Assembly: GCF_017562075.2 (NCBI RefSeq)
Contig: NC_054085.1
Location: 19,143,222-19,207,221 of the forward strand
Length of the DNA stretch: 64,000 bases
DNA from: Anopheles merus
Taxonomy: Eukaryota; Arthropoda; Insecta; Diptera; Culicidae
Direction: 5' to 3'
Shown here: piece by piece, positions 33,701 to 45,437 of the stretch
How positions within the stretch are numbered: the stretch's first letter is position 1
Layout: each line of letters starts with the position of its first letter
Translations under genes and position numbers: made by a program
The notes under the pieces: generated by a model
Seen by the model: the letters and a program-made list of their open reading frames with translations, nothing else
The model's database searches: none
What the model was told of the DNA's origin: nothing

Positions 33701-35925
33701 TGCCGTACCCTGCGGTCGTTCCACTTCAATTCATAGTGCCCTATCAACTCCCGGAACTTGGTAAACTTCTTCTTGATCAGGATGTTCGTTTGGCCCTGGG
33801 CTGCGATGATCAACCCGCGACAGTGGTCGTTCAGTTCATGCTCTGGTTCGAGATACGGTGCGTACAAGTCACACAATCCCTGCAAACGGCCCACTTCGTT
33901 ATCCACCTTCTCGTAGTAGAAGCGTGTCTTTTCCTGTACCTCTTTCGGTGATGCTAGATCGTCGATCTGTTCATCGAACGATGGTTCACTCAGTCGTACC
34001 GAGCTGCGACGTACACGGCGGAGCGATACGTTGTTGGCCGTAGCGCTCTGCACAGCATCAGCGCCGTCGGCAGAAGATTGTTGAATCTTTTCGTCTAGCG
34101 ATAAATTCGCACGGCTGGGAACGATTTCGTTTTCCAGCGGTTCTTCGGTAAATATTAACGAGGCACGCTTCTTTGTCTTTGATCCATCCAGCTCGCTCTG
34201 CACTGGTAAGCTGCAGCCCTGCTCCGTGGGTTGAGCGGTTTGTTCGATTTCGGATTTCAACGGGCTTTCGGTAAAAGTCCACGAGATGCGCTTCTTCGCT
34301 TTGGATCCATTCAATCCCTTCTCCTTTGGCAAACTGCTGCTGCTACGGTCCTGTTCGATGGAGTGAGATGAATTGATCTCGATTACAGAAAGCGATGTGA
34401 GGGAGGTCGCATTATTGCCATTATTCGTCACCATATGCGGCGGTACCGTTGGCTCGTGGGTAACAATCGCTGGACGACCATTGGATGGAGCCGTATCAAC
34501 GCTGATGGTGAACGATTCATTCAAAGCCGGTTTCCTATTGCGATCTTCCAGCTTGTCAAATGCCGAAGCATGGCTCATTTCAGCCTCCTTAAACACCTCA
34601 TCATCATCGTCTATTACAATCGTGTCATTGTCGATTTCGTGTACCACTGCCGGTACCCAGTCGCTAATATTACCATCGATCTGCTGTTCATTCTTGCCCT
34701 TCGTGTCCATAACGGCCGAATCGTTCAAATTGACCGTATCATGCACGGCCGTTGCTTCGTATGTCGACAAGCAAGCCACCGGCTGTGGATCCCAAATGCT
34801 GTCGCCTTCCGCTCTCAATGCTACCGGCGATGAATGTCTAACACCATTGGAGGCTGGAATTTTCACCGACGGCGACTCTACCTCGATCGGGCTAATGCCA
34901 TCGAAAAGTTCCGCCATTTTGATTACGTTCAGCAATCCTTTGCCTTTCTTAATTTCTGACTCTGGTTCAAACGTGAACGCTAACGGTTGGCGATGTTTGC
35001 GTACGGTCGAAGTAACCATGGCAGATGTTCCACCACCACCGGCCTGTTTGCCATCGTGTGGAGGGGGCTTTACCTTTAAGACAACTGCTGGCTTCTTCTG
35101 CTGGGACAGTGGTCGAACGGTTTGCGCTGTCTGTGGAGAAGAATGGATAAAACAAAAATTGAATTCAACCATGCACCACAGGCACCCGGTACAATATATA
35201 CTTACCACAGCATGTCGGATGGTTTTGATTGGCTTCTGCTGCAGGGGTTGCTGCGTTTCCTTCGCGCGCTTCAATTCCGGTTTCAGCCCCTTCACTGCCG
35301 ACTTGGTGGGATTCGTTTTCAGTTTCTCCGACGGTAGGATTTTCGGTGGCACGTTTTCCGTTGCCTTGGGGGCCAGCTTTTCCGTGCGCCAACAGTCTAC
35401 CCGAGGTTTGATGCTCTTTACCACTGGGGCAGGCGTTTTGCTGCTGATCGCTACCGTTTGCATCGCCTGATCGAGCAGCTCGCTGAGGGGCTTTTTCGGG
35501 CGCGCATTACCTTCCGCCAGGGGCTCCTGCGTCGCCTCGACGAGTTGCTTCGGTACGAACGGCACGAACGGCGCTTTGGCTTTGATCTTTTTCTCCTGCT
35601 GCATCCGGCGCTTCTGTTCACGAAACTGTAGCAAACGCTGCAGCCGTCTGCGGTACTGTTCCTCTTCCGACACGGGTTTGTTGTCACTGTTTTCGGATTG
35701 CTTTGTGGTTGTATCCTCCTGCCGGTGCTGCAGCTGCTGTGGTTCATCATTTTCTTCTTCCGATTCGTTGGTCATATTACGGAATGCTTGCCGCATCTCA
35801 TGGCGAGACTTGGCCCGCATTACTTTATTCTTCCTGGTCATTTCCTCCAGCACCTGTTCGCCCCACTGGTGCTGGGAGTGGTTCTTGTAAAACACTTTGA
35901 ACTCCATCCTGCAGCCACTGAACAC
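30710..35925 (-). CDS. mars: Mitotic spindle protein mars / HURP, with duplicated GKAP domain
   Basis: Members of the HURP/DLGAP5 (GKAP) family bind spindle microtubules and stabilise kinetochore fibres; the fly orthologue is mars. Exons are 35206-35925, 33223-35130, 32006-33148, 30863-31376 and 30710-30786, about 1453 residues. The start could be the ATG at 35925 (MFSGCR) or that at 35907 (MEFKVFYKNH). The N-terminal 240 residues are basic and coiled-coil-like, then a Ser/Thr-rich linker. The GKAP domain (KEVQEKTRFYYEK to DLDGFWVMLSLDLDNLNKRFEELR) occurs twice, near residues 640-760 and 1015-1130, because one exon plus intron was duplicated in tandem. The block VKSILKTPKVK...DTPKPKIKFNDELEIEHIDNLA is also present twice. 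The tail ends KKLDYSKTEP. The 75-nt intron 35131-35205 is in frame without stops. AATAAA on the minus strand lies at 30597-30592. The 629-bp intron 31377-32005 carries a hAT-like element. Confidence 0.87.
31173..34150 (-). repeat. mars: Tandem duplication of about 1.2 kb inside mars
   Basis: Unit 1 (about 32945-34150) and unit 2 (about 31173-32940, longer because of a transposon) align throughout. The exon blocks 31233-31376 and 33005-33148 have a constant offset of 1772; the GKAP blocks 32006-32700 and 33223-33917 have a constant offset of 1217. The two introns (629 and 74 bp) differ chiefly by the 507-bp element and its target duplication. In 32221-32485 versus 33438-33702 I count only about four differences in 265 bases, while the 5' ends of the coding units (around 32800 and 34050) are clearly diverged. 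Confidence 0.85.
31461..31967. mobile_element. hAT-like non-autonomous element with palindromic tandem interior
   Basis: Perfect 11-bp terminal inverted repeats, TAGTGTTGGGT at the left and ACCCAACACTA at the right, are flanked by an 8-bp target duplication, GTACGGAC at 31453-31460 and ATACGGAC at 31968-31975 (7 of 8 equal). The interior is an imperfect tandem array of AGATTCATGAATCTTT-like units, each itself palindromic. No coding potential. It lies in the last large intron of mars, in the younger-looking exon duplicate region. 8-bp duplications and TAGTG ends point to the hAT superfamily. Confidence 0.75.
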
Positions 35926-36587
35926 ACAAACGCTCCCCGAACTCTACTGGAGCGGTCAGGAAATGGACGACAAAATTATTTGCAAAAAGAACACAAACCA
36001 AACGCACTCGAGATGTAGAAACACGTCCAAACAGGACGTCGATGGCCGCTTCGATCTGTACCAACGGCTGCGCGTCCTTTGGCTGTGGCGTTGAATGTTT
36101 CGGTTGTGATCGTTACCCAAGCTGCAAATTCAAACCAACTGTCAACGGACGTTCAACGGCGCCTGCTGTAGCTGTCAACGGCAGCGTTTCTTCGCTTGCT
36201 ATTCAAAGCTGTTGATATTTGATTCTTTTGGAAAATAAATATTTGTAACTGATAAAGAAACTTTATTTTTAATTTTTAAAACGATAGGATTTTAAATTAA
36301 ACAGAGAAACAGTCCCGCTTTGATTGCTTATTCTATCTGGCAGCACTGCCCCGTCGGTTGACAGCTGACGACGACGAGGTGACATTTGTCGCTGGTGGTG
36401 TGTAAACTTTTCCGCAGCGCAAGGGAACGCGACTGATCCTGTGGCCGTGATATTTGAGTGTTTTCTATTTTCTCCGTGCGCAAAAAACACCACGCCAGCC
36501 AGCGTTGCACAGTTTGCACTTTTCCCCGCATTATCTGCTTTTTTCCCCCAAAAACAGTGAAACAGTGTGAAATTGCAAGCAGCGACA
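35926..36587. promoter_or_regulatory. Divergent promoter region, mars / EMRE
   Basis: The start codons of mars (minus) and EMRE (plus) are about 660 bases apart and divergent. The stretch holds both 5' UTRs and no coding sequence. No specific promoter element is claimed. Confidence 0.55.
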
Positions 36588-36884
36588 ATGGTTCTGACGC
36601 GTGTTATCCGTGCCGTAGGTCGTTCGACCTTGCTCGAGACGGGTGTAGCTGGTAGCGGCGGAGGCCAGCTGCAGCTGGTACGGTTGCCGCTGCGTCGCAA
36701 GTACACTTATCGCAGCGGTGCCCTGAAACCGATGCCCGAAATCACACCGTTCGGGCTGTTCGGCATTATCGCCACCGTCATCCCGGGGCTACTGATTGGG
36801 GCGACCATCAGCAAGAACATGGCCAACTTTCTCGAGGAGAACGATCTGTTTGTGCCGTCGGATGACGACGATGATGACGATTAA
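36588..36884 (+). CDS. EMRE: Essential MCU regulator EMRE, mitochondrial
   Basis: EMRE (SMDT1) is the single-pass inner-membrane subunit that couples the MICU gatekeepers to the MCU calcium channel and is needed for channel activity in animals. This single-exon gene encodes 98 residues, close to the usual length. Residues 1-45 are basic and hydroxylated (MVLTRVIRAVGRSTLLE), a mitochondrial presequence. The conserved GALKPMPEITPFG is followed by the transmembrane segment FGIIATVIPGLLIGATISKN with the GxxxG-like region that contacts MCU. The C-terminus EENDLFVPSDDDDDDD is the characteristic poly-aspartate tail. The ATG at 36588 is preceded by CGACA; a longer reading would need a non-AUG start. 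AATAAA signals at 37728-37733 and 37739-37744 would give a 3' UTR of about 0.85 kb. Confidence 0.95.
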   Translation: MVLTRVIRAVGRSTLLETGVAGSGGGQLQLVRLPLRRKYTYRSGALKPMPEITPFGLFGIIATVIPGLLIGATISKNMANFLEENDLFVPSDDDDDDD

Positions 36885-38349
36885 AGAGAGCGAGAGGACA
36901 AGGGAGAGGAAAAGATCCGCAAACCACGGACCTACACAACTACACACACGTACGGGGCAGGGCGGGGAGACGGGGCAGCACATGGGTCAGGATCGATATT
37001 TTTAGAATGCGAACAATTCTTCAACCTGTACGTGTGGTGTGTAAGTAAGGGAAAACATAATCCACACAATTAAAAGGTCAGTCGCTAACATAATGCATCT
37101 GTTTTTCCGTTTTCATATCATTTCCAGATAATTCTCTAGTTCATTTTAATACAAGAAAATGCTGCGATCATCCCCTGGCCCCAGCCTGTACCGAAACTTG
37201 TTATAGATAGCAGCTGTTAAACGAAGCTCCCAATCCCTTCGCTTTCAATCGTTTCACAGTAGTTACAGCTCTTCCCCATTCACTGTTAAGGATGTAGCAA
37301 CCTCGAAAGGAAGAAAAGTGGCCGACACTAACACAAAACAACGCGCACCAGTGATACCATCGAAAGCGGAAGGAAGGCGGGAGCGGCTTCTTCCGCATTC
37401 TTGCTCGTTTCAATCGAATGTTCGTAACTTTATTGTTGTGCTTGCAGGAATAATTTAGTCGAACGGGTTCGGTCCACACCATCAGAACTGTAGCGTGTTG
37501 AATCGTTTTGATTTTCATTTGTACATAATTTGCAGTTAAGTTTTTCGTTTTAAGTTTTTTTTTAAACATACAGTTTATGCTTTTGTTTTGCTTCGTGTCA
37601 GCAGCAAGCAAACGACGAACCAATCACGCACGCACCCGCCATCGCGCAAAGTAGGCGGCCTGATTAACGAGAAATTAAACAAACAAAACAAAAAATACCC
37701 GAAGAGTTATTAGTCCGAGTTACGCAAAATAAAAGACGAATAAAATACTTAAAAGAGCTGTGCTGTCTTTTGTTCTGAGCTAGTTTTTCCACCGTAATTT
37801 ACAATTTTCGAAATTATTCCGTGGTGTTCGGTAGAGGAAGACTTCCAAGCATTATTTACAGTCGGCGTGTCTAGTCACTTCATGCTCTCTTTAAAGGATC
37901 GGAGAAGTAGAAGAGCGTTAAAGGGTCAGGAGAGGAGGAGAGCGGTTCGTCTTTAATTAAAAAAAGGAAATAATATGGTACATGTGTATGAAAAATGAAT
38001 ACTAACTTCGCTATTGCATTCCAAAGTTAAAGCATAAAGCAGTAGTGGAACGACGAAACAGTTCTTATTCCTTTTCGCAAAAAAGCTAACAACTTAATAC
38101 CGAACCGTTTTGTGCATGATCATCGATGATTAATAAGTTAGTAAAATTATAATAAAAGAAACGTTAAATAAAAGTAACAACTACTCGTAAAGCCATCGGC
38201 AGCAACAACCTAAAACACGCGGGGGGAGGATTGGAAAATACTTGGTACGTGTTGTTTTTTGCTTTGCGCGATTCTGTTCAACACACATTTACACCGTTTT
38301 TGTAGCCGCCGCTCGGGACACTCCGGCTCGTCCCCTTTTCCATCTCTGT
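36885..38349. other. 3' UTRs of EMRE and flightless I
   Basis: The two genes are convergent. The stretch contains AATAAA hexamers on the plus strand at 37728 and 37739 that suit EMRE. The rest, to the flightless I stop at 38350, is AT-rich non-coding DNA with no repeat or RNA gene that I can identify. Confidence 0.5.
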
Positions 38350-41300
38350 TTACTCCGGTGGCTTTTTGTGCGCACTCCAGCCATGGAAGCACTTGGTGAA
38401 CCGTTTCGATTCCTTGTTTTTCAGCGTGAGGAAAAGCTTTCGCGGCCGCTCAGGTTGCTTTATGCGCATATGCTGGATGTAAACCTACAGCGCGAGAGAG
38501 AAGGCACGAAAGAGACAAATAAAGATGATAAATATTTCACCGAAAAACGCTTCTTATCTTCTCGCATTTTTTTTGCTTACTTGTGCCGATTTGTAGGCGA
38601 GCTTAATTTCGACCTCGCTGCAGCGTGACCCCAGCCACAGAAACACCTGATCCCCGTTGTCCAGTATCATGATGTCGTCGTCCGCCAGATCGTCCTGACA
38701 AAAGTCGGAACACTTCTCCGCCACCGTAAAGTAGCCCTTTTCGTTCGAGCAGCGGAACAGCCGTGTAAAGTTCATGTACTCCGCATCCGTGTCGTACGGT
38801 TTGCGGCCACCGAGCGCAACCCAGAAGAAGTTTTCTGGCTCCTCACCTTCGTGAAGGATCTTTGTAGTGGAGAAAGAGCAAAATAGCACATTGTTTAGTG
38901 AGAAATTCAAACGGGTTTCACTTATGCTCAAGCTGCTGTATGAATTAGTGGTGAGAGCTTGGAATCGGGCCTAGTCGATTCCGTTTTTGTTTTCGGAATC
39001 AATTCCGGAACCGATTTAGTTTATGCAACCTATTCTGATTCCGGATCCGATTTCGATTCTGTTTCCAGAACCGATTCCGACTCCGGAACCGATTCCGACT
39101 CCGGAACCGATTCCGACTCCGGAACCGATTCCGACTCCGGAACCGATTCCAACTCCGGAAACGATTCCGACTCCGGAACCGATTCCAACTCCGGAAACGA
39201 TTCCGACTCCGGAACCGATTCCGATTCCGGAACCGATTCTGATTCTGGAACCGGTTCTGACTCCGGAATCGATTGTGATTCTGGAACCGGTTCTGATTCC
39301 GGAACCGATTCTGATTCTGGAACCGGTTCTGACTCCGGAGCCAATTCCGGAGCCGAATCCGTAATTGATTCCGGAAACTGATTATGGACCTAATATCCGG
39401 AAGTGTTTCCAGAAATCTAGTCGGAGCTAGCCGGTGAAAACTTATTTTTTCCCATCACTAGTATGAACCATTCGCGTACCTGTAAGCTAACCCATGGATT
39501 GTTAAACATGTCCTCCGCTATTTCCTGTATCAGTCTCGCTTCCTCGCCGGTGGTTTTCGAGCCGATCCACACGTACACGATGCCCGATTCCGAATCATCG
39601 TCCGTTTCGAACGGCACAAACAAAATGTAGCTGCGAAAAGCGAAGATAATTAGTAGAAATAAACAAAACATTAATTCCCCCTTCCCAGGGGAAACTTACC
39701 AGAACGCTGAGTTCAGCACAGTCGCTTCCGGTTTGACCTGTATCAGGCGCGTGCACAGTGCGCTCCCGTTCGAGCGCAGATGGTAAAACTCGACCGGCAG
39801 TTTCCCTTCGGGCGTGCGCTGCTTCTCCTTGCGTCGGCCATTCTTGATCACAAACTTGCCCTTGAAGTGGGACATAAACTTCAGATTTTCCTGCTGCTGG
39901 TGTATCCGCACCACCTCCAGCTCCTCGCCAAACATCGACTTGAACTTCTTCTGCAGCGTAAAGGTGAACGTTAGCCAGCCCATATTGCCCGCCTCCCGGC
40001 CCTGCCAGAAGTACACCACGCACTGGATCTCCTCGGCCGGCGTCGCAACCGGATCGAGCGCCTTTAGCGACGCCTTGCCGACCGGGCCCGACGATGCCCC
40101 CTCGGTACCGGGTCCGCCCGCCGCCACCGTCGAGTCGTGGCCCTCGTCCTCCTCCCCGTCCGGCTCGTCCTCGTCGTCCACCGGCAGGCAGTAGCGGCAG
40201 AGGAACACGTAGCACTCGCCCGTGTAAAACACGCCCAGCTCCTCCTCCGGCAGCCGGACAAACTTCTTGTTCTCCAGCACGAACGGTTCCATCACGTCGA
40301 GATCGTAGTTCCAGTCCTCGGCGAGCTGGGCCGCCTCCATCGGCGTCATGGCCGGCTGGCGGGGCATAAACAGGGCGGCCAGGTCGGCCTTCGTTTGCTG
40401 CTGCTTGGCCCACTGCGTTAGGTCGGCGCCGGTCCGCGCCACCGATTGGGCGGTGCGCGTGAAATCGACCGCAATGATCTCCTCCCACCCGGTAAATTTG
40501 GACTTGAACACCTGCGTCTCCGTGCCCTCCTGGACGCGCGTGATCATCGCGTAGTCGGGCCGGTCGATCATGCTGAACAGCTCCTGGGAGAGCTTGATGG
40601 CGGCGGCCCGCACCAGCCGGGTCGACTTCTTGCCGAACCACACGAACAGATCCAGATAGCAGTCGAGAATGTACACGTTCTTGCTGGCGAGTATGGTGTG
40701 GGTGAGCGTTTTGTTGCACCCGCCGCCCGGCAACTCCACCTGCGGCAGCTCCAGGTAGCCCATGCCGAGCTGGATTTGGTAGAGGCGGGGCGGCACCGGC
40801 ACGAACTCCGGATCGACGTGCGACTGGTTGAGACACTCCGCCTCCTCGTCCTGCGGCCCCTGACCGTCGGCGAACCCGAGCGCACGCCAAAAGTCTAAGC
40901 TTTCCTGCCGCTGGTACTCCTGGTAGATCTCGGCCTTGTTCTTCCGCTCGTGCTTGTTGATCTTTTCCGCCGTGAAGCGTGCCTTCGACTTGAGCGTGTT
41001 CTTCGACCGCGTCCCGTACCACACGAAAATGTTCAGGCCCGTGTCCAGCAGGAACACGTACCCCGGATCGAGCGACTGGTAGCTCACCGGCACCGGCTCC
41101 AGGTGGATGTTCGGCCCGGCGTCATGCACCCGGTACAGCCGCACAATGTAGACGGCGTTCTCGATCGTGTAGAACCCGGTCGACGTGCGGCCACCCTCGA
41201 TGTACGTCACGTCCGAGTCGAACAGGGCCAGAAACTCGTCCGACTCGTCGCCCTGCTCCTCCCGGATCGTGCGGCACCGGGCGCCCAGATAGTTGCGCAG

Positions 41301-43585
41301 GTTGACCGCGTGGATCGCCGAGCAGGCGCGCTTGTCCAGCGTCGCCTTCGTGCCGATCCAGAAGTAAATCTCCCACGACAGCTGGCCACTGTCGTCGTGC
41401 GACGTTTTCAGCACGATGTAGCAATCGCCCTCGTAAAACTTCCCGTGCGCCGCCTCCTCGATCTTGTTCGGCAGGAAGTTCTCAATCTCCCACACCGTCA
41501 GCCCCGGGTACTGGCCGTCCTCGTCCTCGAATATCTCCGAATAGTCGACCGGCGGCTTCTCCAGCGTTTCGTCCCATCGTTTAGGCTTCAGGTTTTCCAC
41601 CTTTTCCTCCCCGAACCCGAGCCCGCTGTTTTTGTCCTTCGCGATGTCCTGCATGCCTTTTAGGATTTTGGCCGAATCCTGATTGTCGGACGAATCGTTA
41701 CGGGCGCCGCGCCGCAGCCGCAGCTTTCGGGCGATCGGATCTTTGCCGGCGTTTGCCGCACCCTGTACCTGGGCCGGCACGTTTGCGCCGGCCAGCCGCA
41801 GCTGCGTTTGGAGCGAAAAATCGATATTGTAGTAGGCCAGCCCATCGCCCCGCTGCGCTTCGATCGGTTTCGGGGGCATCACCAGGTCCGGGTTGTTGCG
41901 CAGATCCAGCTGCTCCATGTCGGTCAGCAGATGGATCGCTTCCGGCAGGGTGATCAGCTTGTTCGAGCTAAGGTTAAGCTTTTTCAGCGAACCACAGCCG
42001 CGACACAGCCCTTCCGGGACCATCTCGAGCTCGTTGTTCGAGGCGGAAAACACCTCCAGCGCGCTCAGCTTGCCGATGCTCGACGGAATGCCCTCGAAGT
42101 TGAGCAGATTGTCGTTCACGTACAGGCGGCGCAGCTCCTGCAGCTTGCACAGGGTGGCGGGCAGGGCGGTTAGCTTGTTGCGGGAAAGGTTCAGCGTCTC
42201 CAGCTTGGTAAGGTTTTCGATCAGCGGCGAAAGCTCTTCCAGCACGTTGTCGTTCAGGTTGAGGCGCTTCAGGTTGGCGAGGTTGTACAGTGCGCCCGGC
42301 ACCTTCGAGAGCGCATTCTGGGACAGGTCCAGCTCCTGCAGGTTGGACAGGCTGTCGAGCGAGGCGGGAAAGTTGTTGATCGTTCGCTGCGTATTGCGCA
42401 TCTGCAGGCAGACCAAACTCTGCAGGGACGGCAGCTGGCGGAGTTGGAACAGCTCGAGCGGATTGTCGTTCAGGATGAGCGTCTGCAGGTTGGACAGCCG
42501 TCGTGTCTGGGGCGGTAGCGTTTCCAGCTTATTGTTGGACAGGTCGAGAAACAGCAAATCGGTCAGATTGATGAACAGCGAGGGTGGAATGGTTTCGATT
42601 CTAGAAAGGGGAAACAGTAGCACATATTACATTATTGCATAGGGTAATCGACTCATAAGTAATCTCTTCGATAAGTTTTACTCACTGATTATTGCTTAGA
42701 TTGAGCACGAGCAGTGCTTTGGCTTTCTCTAAACCCTCCGGCACCTCCTTAAGGCGATTGTGCGATAGATCGAGCGTGGTCAACTCTTCCAGCTCAAACA
42801 GATCCGACGGGATGGCGTGGCTTTTCAGCTTGTTCCGGCGCACGTTCAGCGATCGTAGGCAGCCGAGCTCGCTTAGCTGACCGAACAATTTCTCGAGCTG
42901 ATTGTTCTTCATCGACAGGTGCTCCAGCTTCACCAGCTTGCCCATCTCGTCCGGTATCGTGTCCATGCCGGTACGGTCCAGCTTGAGCCACTGGACCCCG
43001 GACATGTGTTTGATATTCTTGGGGAATTTATCTTCCTGAAGTTAGACGGAAAGAATACCAAAAATTAGATGATAATGAAAGGGGAAACATCCATTCGCAA
43101 CAAATGGTTGTGAGAGCAAAGGAGGGAAAGAAAGAAGGCTTTGGTATTTCATAAGCTCGTTAAACATGACAAACATAACCCTTCGAACTCGGATTATCGC
43201 AACTTATCGTCGTCAGTGCGGCGCGCGATCAGCCTCGCCGTCTCTTTGCCTTGGATGAGGCAAAGCCGGGTAGGACGAAAATAGAATTCGGTGGTATGTT
43301 CGTATTAATGCTGCCAGTAACGAGCGAATTCTGGTATGGGAAGTATGTCACCGTCACCGGGGAACAGTATGACGACCCATCAAACACTACCACCCACTTG
43401 ATGTTAGTTTTATTACAACCGAGATGCAGTTAAAAAGTGCATCTCAAAAGAGGGACACACCCGCACAGGGATAATCACTCCGCTGGGACATTCCTGGTTG
43501 CGTATTCGCCCGGGCTACTTACGCTGAAGTCATTGTTCGTGAAATCTATTCCACGCACGAACGGCAAAACACCTGTAGTGCTCAT
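38350..43585 (-). CDS. fliI: Flightless I, LRR-gelsolin actin-binding protein
   Basis: Flightless I severs and caps actin and serves as a nuclear receptor coactivator; in flies it is needed for flight muscle. Exons are 43523-43585, 42686-43035, 39700-42600, 39480-39630, 38581-38859 and 38350-38484, in all 1292 residues, near the usual 1250-1270. The start MSTTGVLPFVRGIDFTNND is family-typical. About fifteen leucine-rich repeats (residues 22-395; for example LVVLNLSNNQ-type and LQELDLSQNALSKVP) are followed by an acidic linker and six gelsolin-like repeats (about 507-1292) with motifs such as DCYIVLKT, EIYFWIGTKAT and FVWYGTRSK. The C-terminus FTKCFHGWSAHKKPPE is the conserved gelsolin headpiece-like end. 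The largest exon is GC-rich, which opens long spurious frames on both strands. The 620-bp intron between 38859 and 39480 holds a hAT-like element. Confidence 0.96.
38946..39460. mobile_element. hAT-like non-autonomous element with 18-bp tandem interior
   Basis: Ends read TAGTGGTGAG at the left and CCCATCACTA at the right (8 of 10 inverted matches). They are flanked by an 8-bp target duplication, GTATGAAT at 38938-38945 and GTATGAAC at 39461-39468. The interior from about 38970 to 39380 is a tandem array based on the 18-bp unit CCGATTCCGACTCCGGAA and shorter GATTCCGGAACC variants, again palindromic. The open frames with PTPEPI- or SDSGTD-type repeats on both strands are products of this array, not genes. 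Size and ends match the element in mars. It lies in a flightless I intron. Confidence 0.7.
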
Positions 43586-44333
43586 AGTTTTCCTCTTTTA
43601 GTTTTCCTCCTTCGTTTTTTTTATCTCTCCTGCACGATGCACTTGTGCAGCCAACGACCCGTGCAATATTTTTTTTTGTTTCGTTTCGCAGAGATTGATG
43701 CGCTTCTGGTATTTGTGTAGGAAGGGGAACAAGTGTATTGGCCGTGCTGTTTTCACTGCTTTAGACTTGGTTTTCCTGAGGATAAATTCACCGCTAAATA
43801 TCACATTTCTGTCCGAATGTTATGGCGAAGCTTTATCGGGCAGGATGGCTACCGATTTGTGTGGGAAATACGACTAAAATTTCCACTTTCTTGTCATTCA
43901 CTGCACAAAAACAGTACTTGGTGTATTCTTTTTTATTTTATTGAAAGAATGAATGACAGTGCCCAAGGAAGGCAACCACCGAGCTGACAGATGGAGTGAC
44001 CCAGTGCGCAAATGTGACAGGTTGGTGTGATATGGGATGCGATGTTTTTTTTTTAAAATAGAGCGATGTTTCGACTGGCTTCAAAAACAATTAGCCAAAA
44101 AATAAAATAATAAAAGTTGTTATTTTTGGAATACATTAATAAAATTGTTATATTCCATTATCAAATAGTAATTAACCAATTGAAACTTGAGAAAAGTTAT
44201 TGGTGCATGTTTTAGTGTTACCAAATCCACAAGCACCAAAAATCCACAACACGGCTCCTTATTGGGGATTTGAATGGCTCAAACTGAGCTTAAAAAGAAT
44301 CTTAAAAGACTCTGTTTAGCAGGCGGTAAACGA

Positions 44334-44497
44334 CTGGATGGTACAGTTGTCAACTAGTACGACTTAACAACATGCCCATCATGGGTTCAAGCCCCGAGTA
44401 GACCGTGACCCCATAAGATCCTACTGAAATACGAGCCCAATAGTGGCACAGACAGGTCCAGACCGACAATGGTTGTTGTACCAAAGAAGAAAAAGAG
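44334..44497 (+). mobile_element. SINE200 copy, diverged and internally shortened
   Basis: The block runs from GGATGGTACAGTTGTCAACT (A-box region) through GGGTTCAAGCCCC (B box of a tRNA-type promoter) to GGTTGTTGTACCAAAGAAGA. It matches the three copies at 53643, 54046 and 60934 but lacks about 40 internal bases. No target duplication is obvious. Confidence 0.7.
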
Positions 44498-44513
44498 AAA
44501 CTCCTGGCGCATT

Positions 44514-44890
44514 CTAAAAATAGTAAAAAAAAACAGCATTTGACGCCTTCTGTCGTTTGGATAGCTGCTAGCCAGTGTACTTTTCGTCGGTTTGATTGCT
44601 TTCACTTTCCTCCTATACTGTTGTATGGTTTCACGTAGAAAACCCATACAATGAACAGATTCGAAACCATACAACTGTATAAAGAGAACGCGAAAACTCC
44701 ACTGGCTGGCTATACTAACATCAGATGGCGCCACCAGTCTTATGGATATTTTAAAAACGGTTCTGTTTTTACTGTCATTCACCGTCTGCTAGACGCAGTG
44801 TTTTACCATTCCTTTTAGGCAGAGTGTTTGAGTCATTTAGATCCGGTTTAGGAATCATTTAGTGCATTTGTGGCGCTTGCAATCCATGGA
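44514..44890. repeat. Fold-back repeat related to the 3895-4370 repeat
   Basis: Left arm 44540-44637 and right arm 44668-44755 are imperfect inverted repeats: for example CTATACTGTTGTATGGTTTC on the left pairs with GAAACCATACAACTGTATA on the right, and the GACGCC...GATAGC.GCTAGCCAGTG words recur inverted further out. The part from 44667 to 44880 matches 3905-4130. The whole looks like a non-autonomous fold-back or MITE family that I cannot name. Confidence 0.6.
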
Positions 44891-45437
44891 TTATACCGGT
44901 CCGTGTATTTTCGGTCTAGCAAAATCGGGGAATTACTAAAAATAACTTCAATTCTAACCAAGTAAAGAAATCAGCAATGGCACCAGCTGTAACTCATTTT
45001 GGACACATGTTCGTTAAAGAACTCAAAGTGAATGAAATCTCTCTAAGATGTAGTTTTTTCAAGATGAATTGTTTCTTTAACATGAACATTTTGATAGTCC
45101 CGTCATATTCCATACATTTTATGTCTCTTCAAGACGAATGTCTCCCTAAGGCGAATATTCTGTAAGCTGCATATGGTATTTGGCAGCCAAAATTCTCTAA
45201 GATAATTTTTTGGGTGACAGTTCACAGTAATATTGGTCAAAGGATGCCATGCTTTTACCGTAGCTTCTTGGATACTTCGTAGCAACACCTTCATTAGTTT
45301 TCCTCAACATGAATATCTCTCTAAGCTGACGGTCCCTTGAAGATTCACATTAGGGATATTTCACCGTATTTTAAAACGAAATTGTTTAACGTTTTTAACA
45401 TTGCGGTACATTTATTTTCCCTTTAAAGTAGCGGTAA

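Noticed and set aside
36567..36587. Upstream non-ATG extension of EMRE
   Set aside because: It would need a GTG start; the ATG at 36588 gives the expected presequence and length.
39023..39364. Repetitive PTPEPI / SDSGTD proteins on both strands
   Set aside because: These are translations of the 18-bp tandem array in the hAT-like element; 18 is a multiple of three, so all frames stay open.
39595..41022. 475-codon minus-strand frame inside flightless I
   Set aside because: It is the +1 frame of the GC-rich gelsolin exon; the product is Gly/Ala/Arg-rich, while the other frame is clear flightless I.
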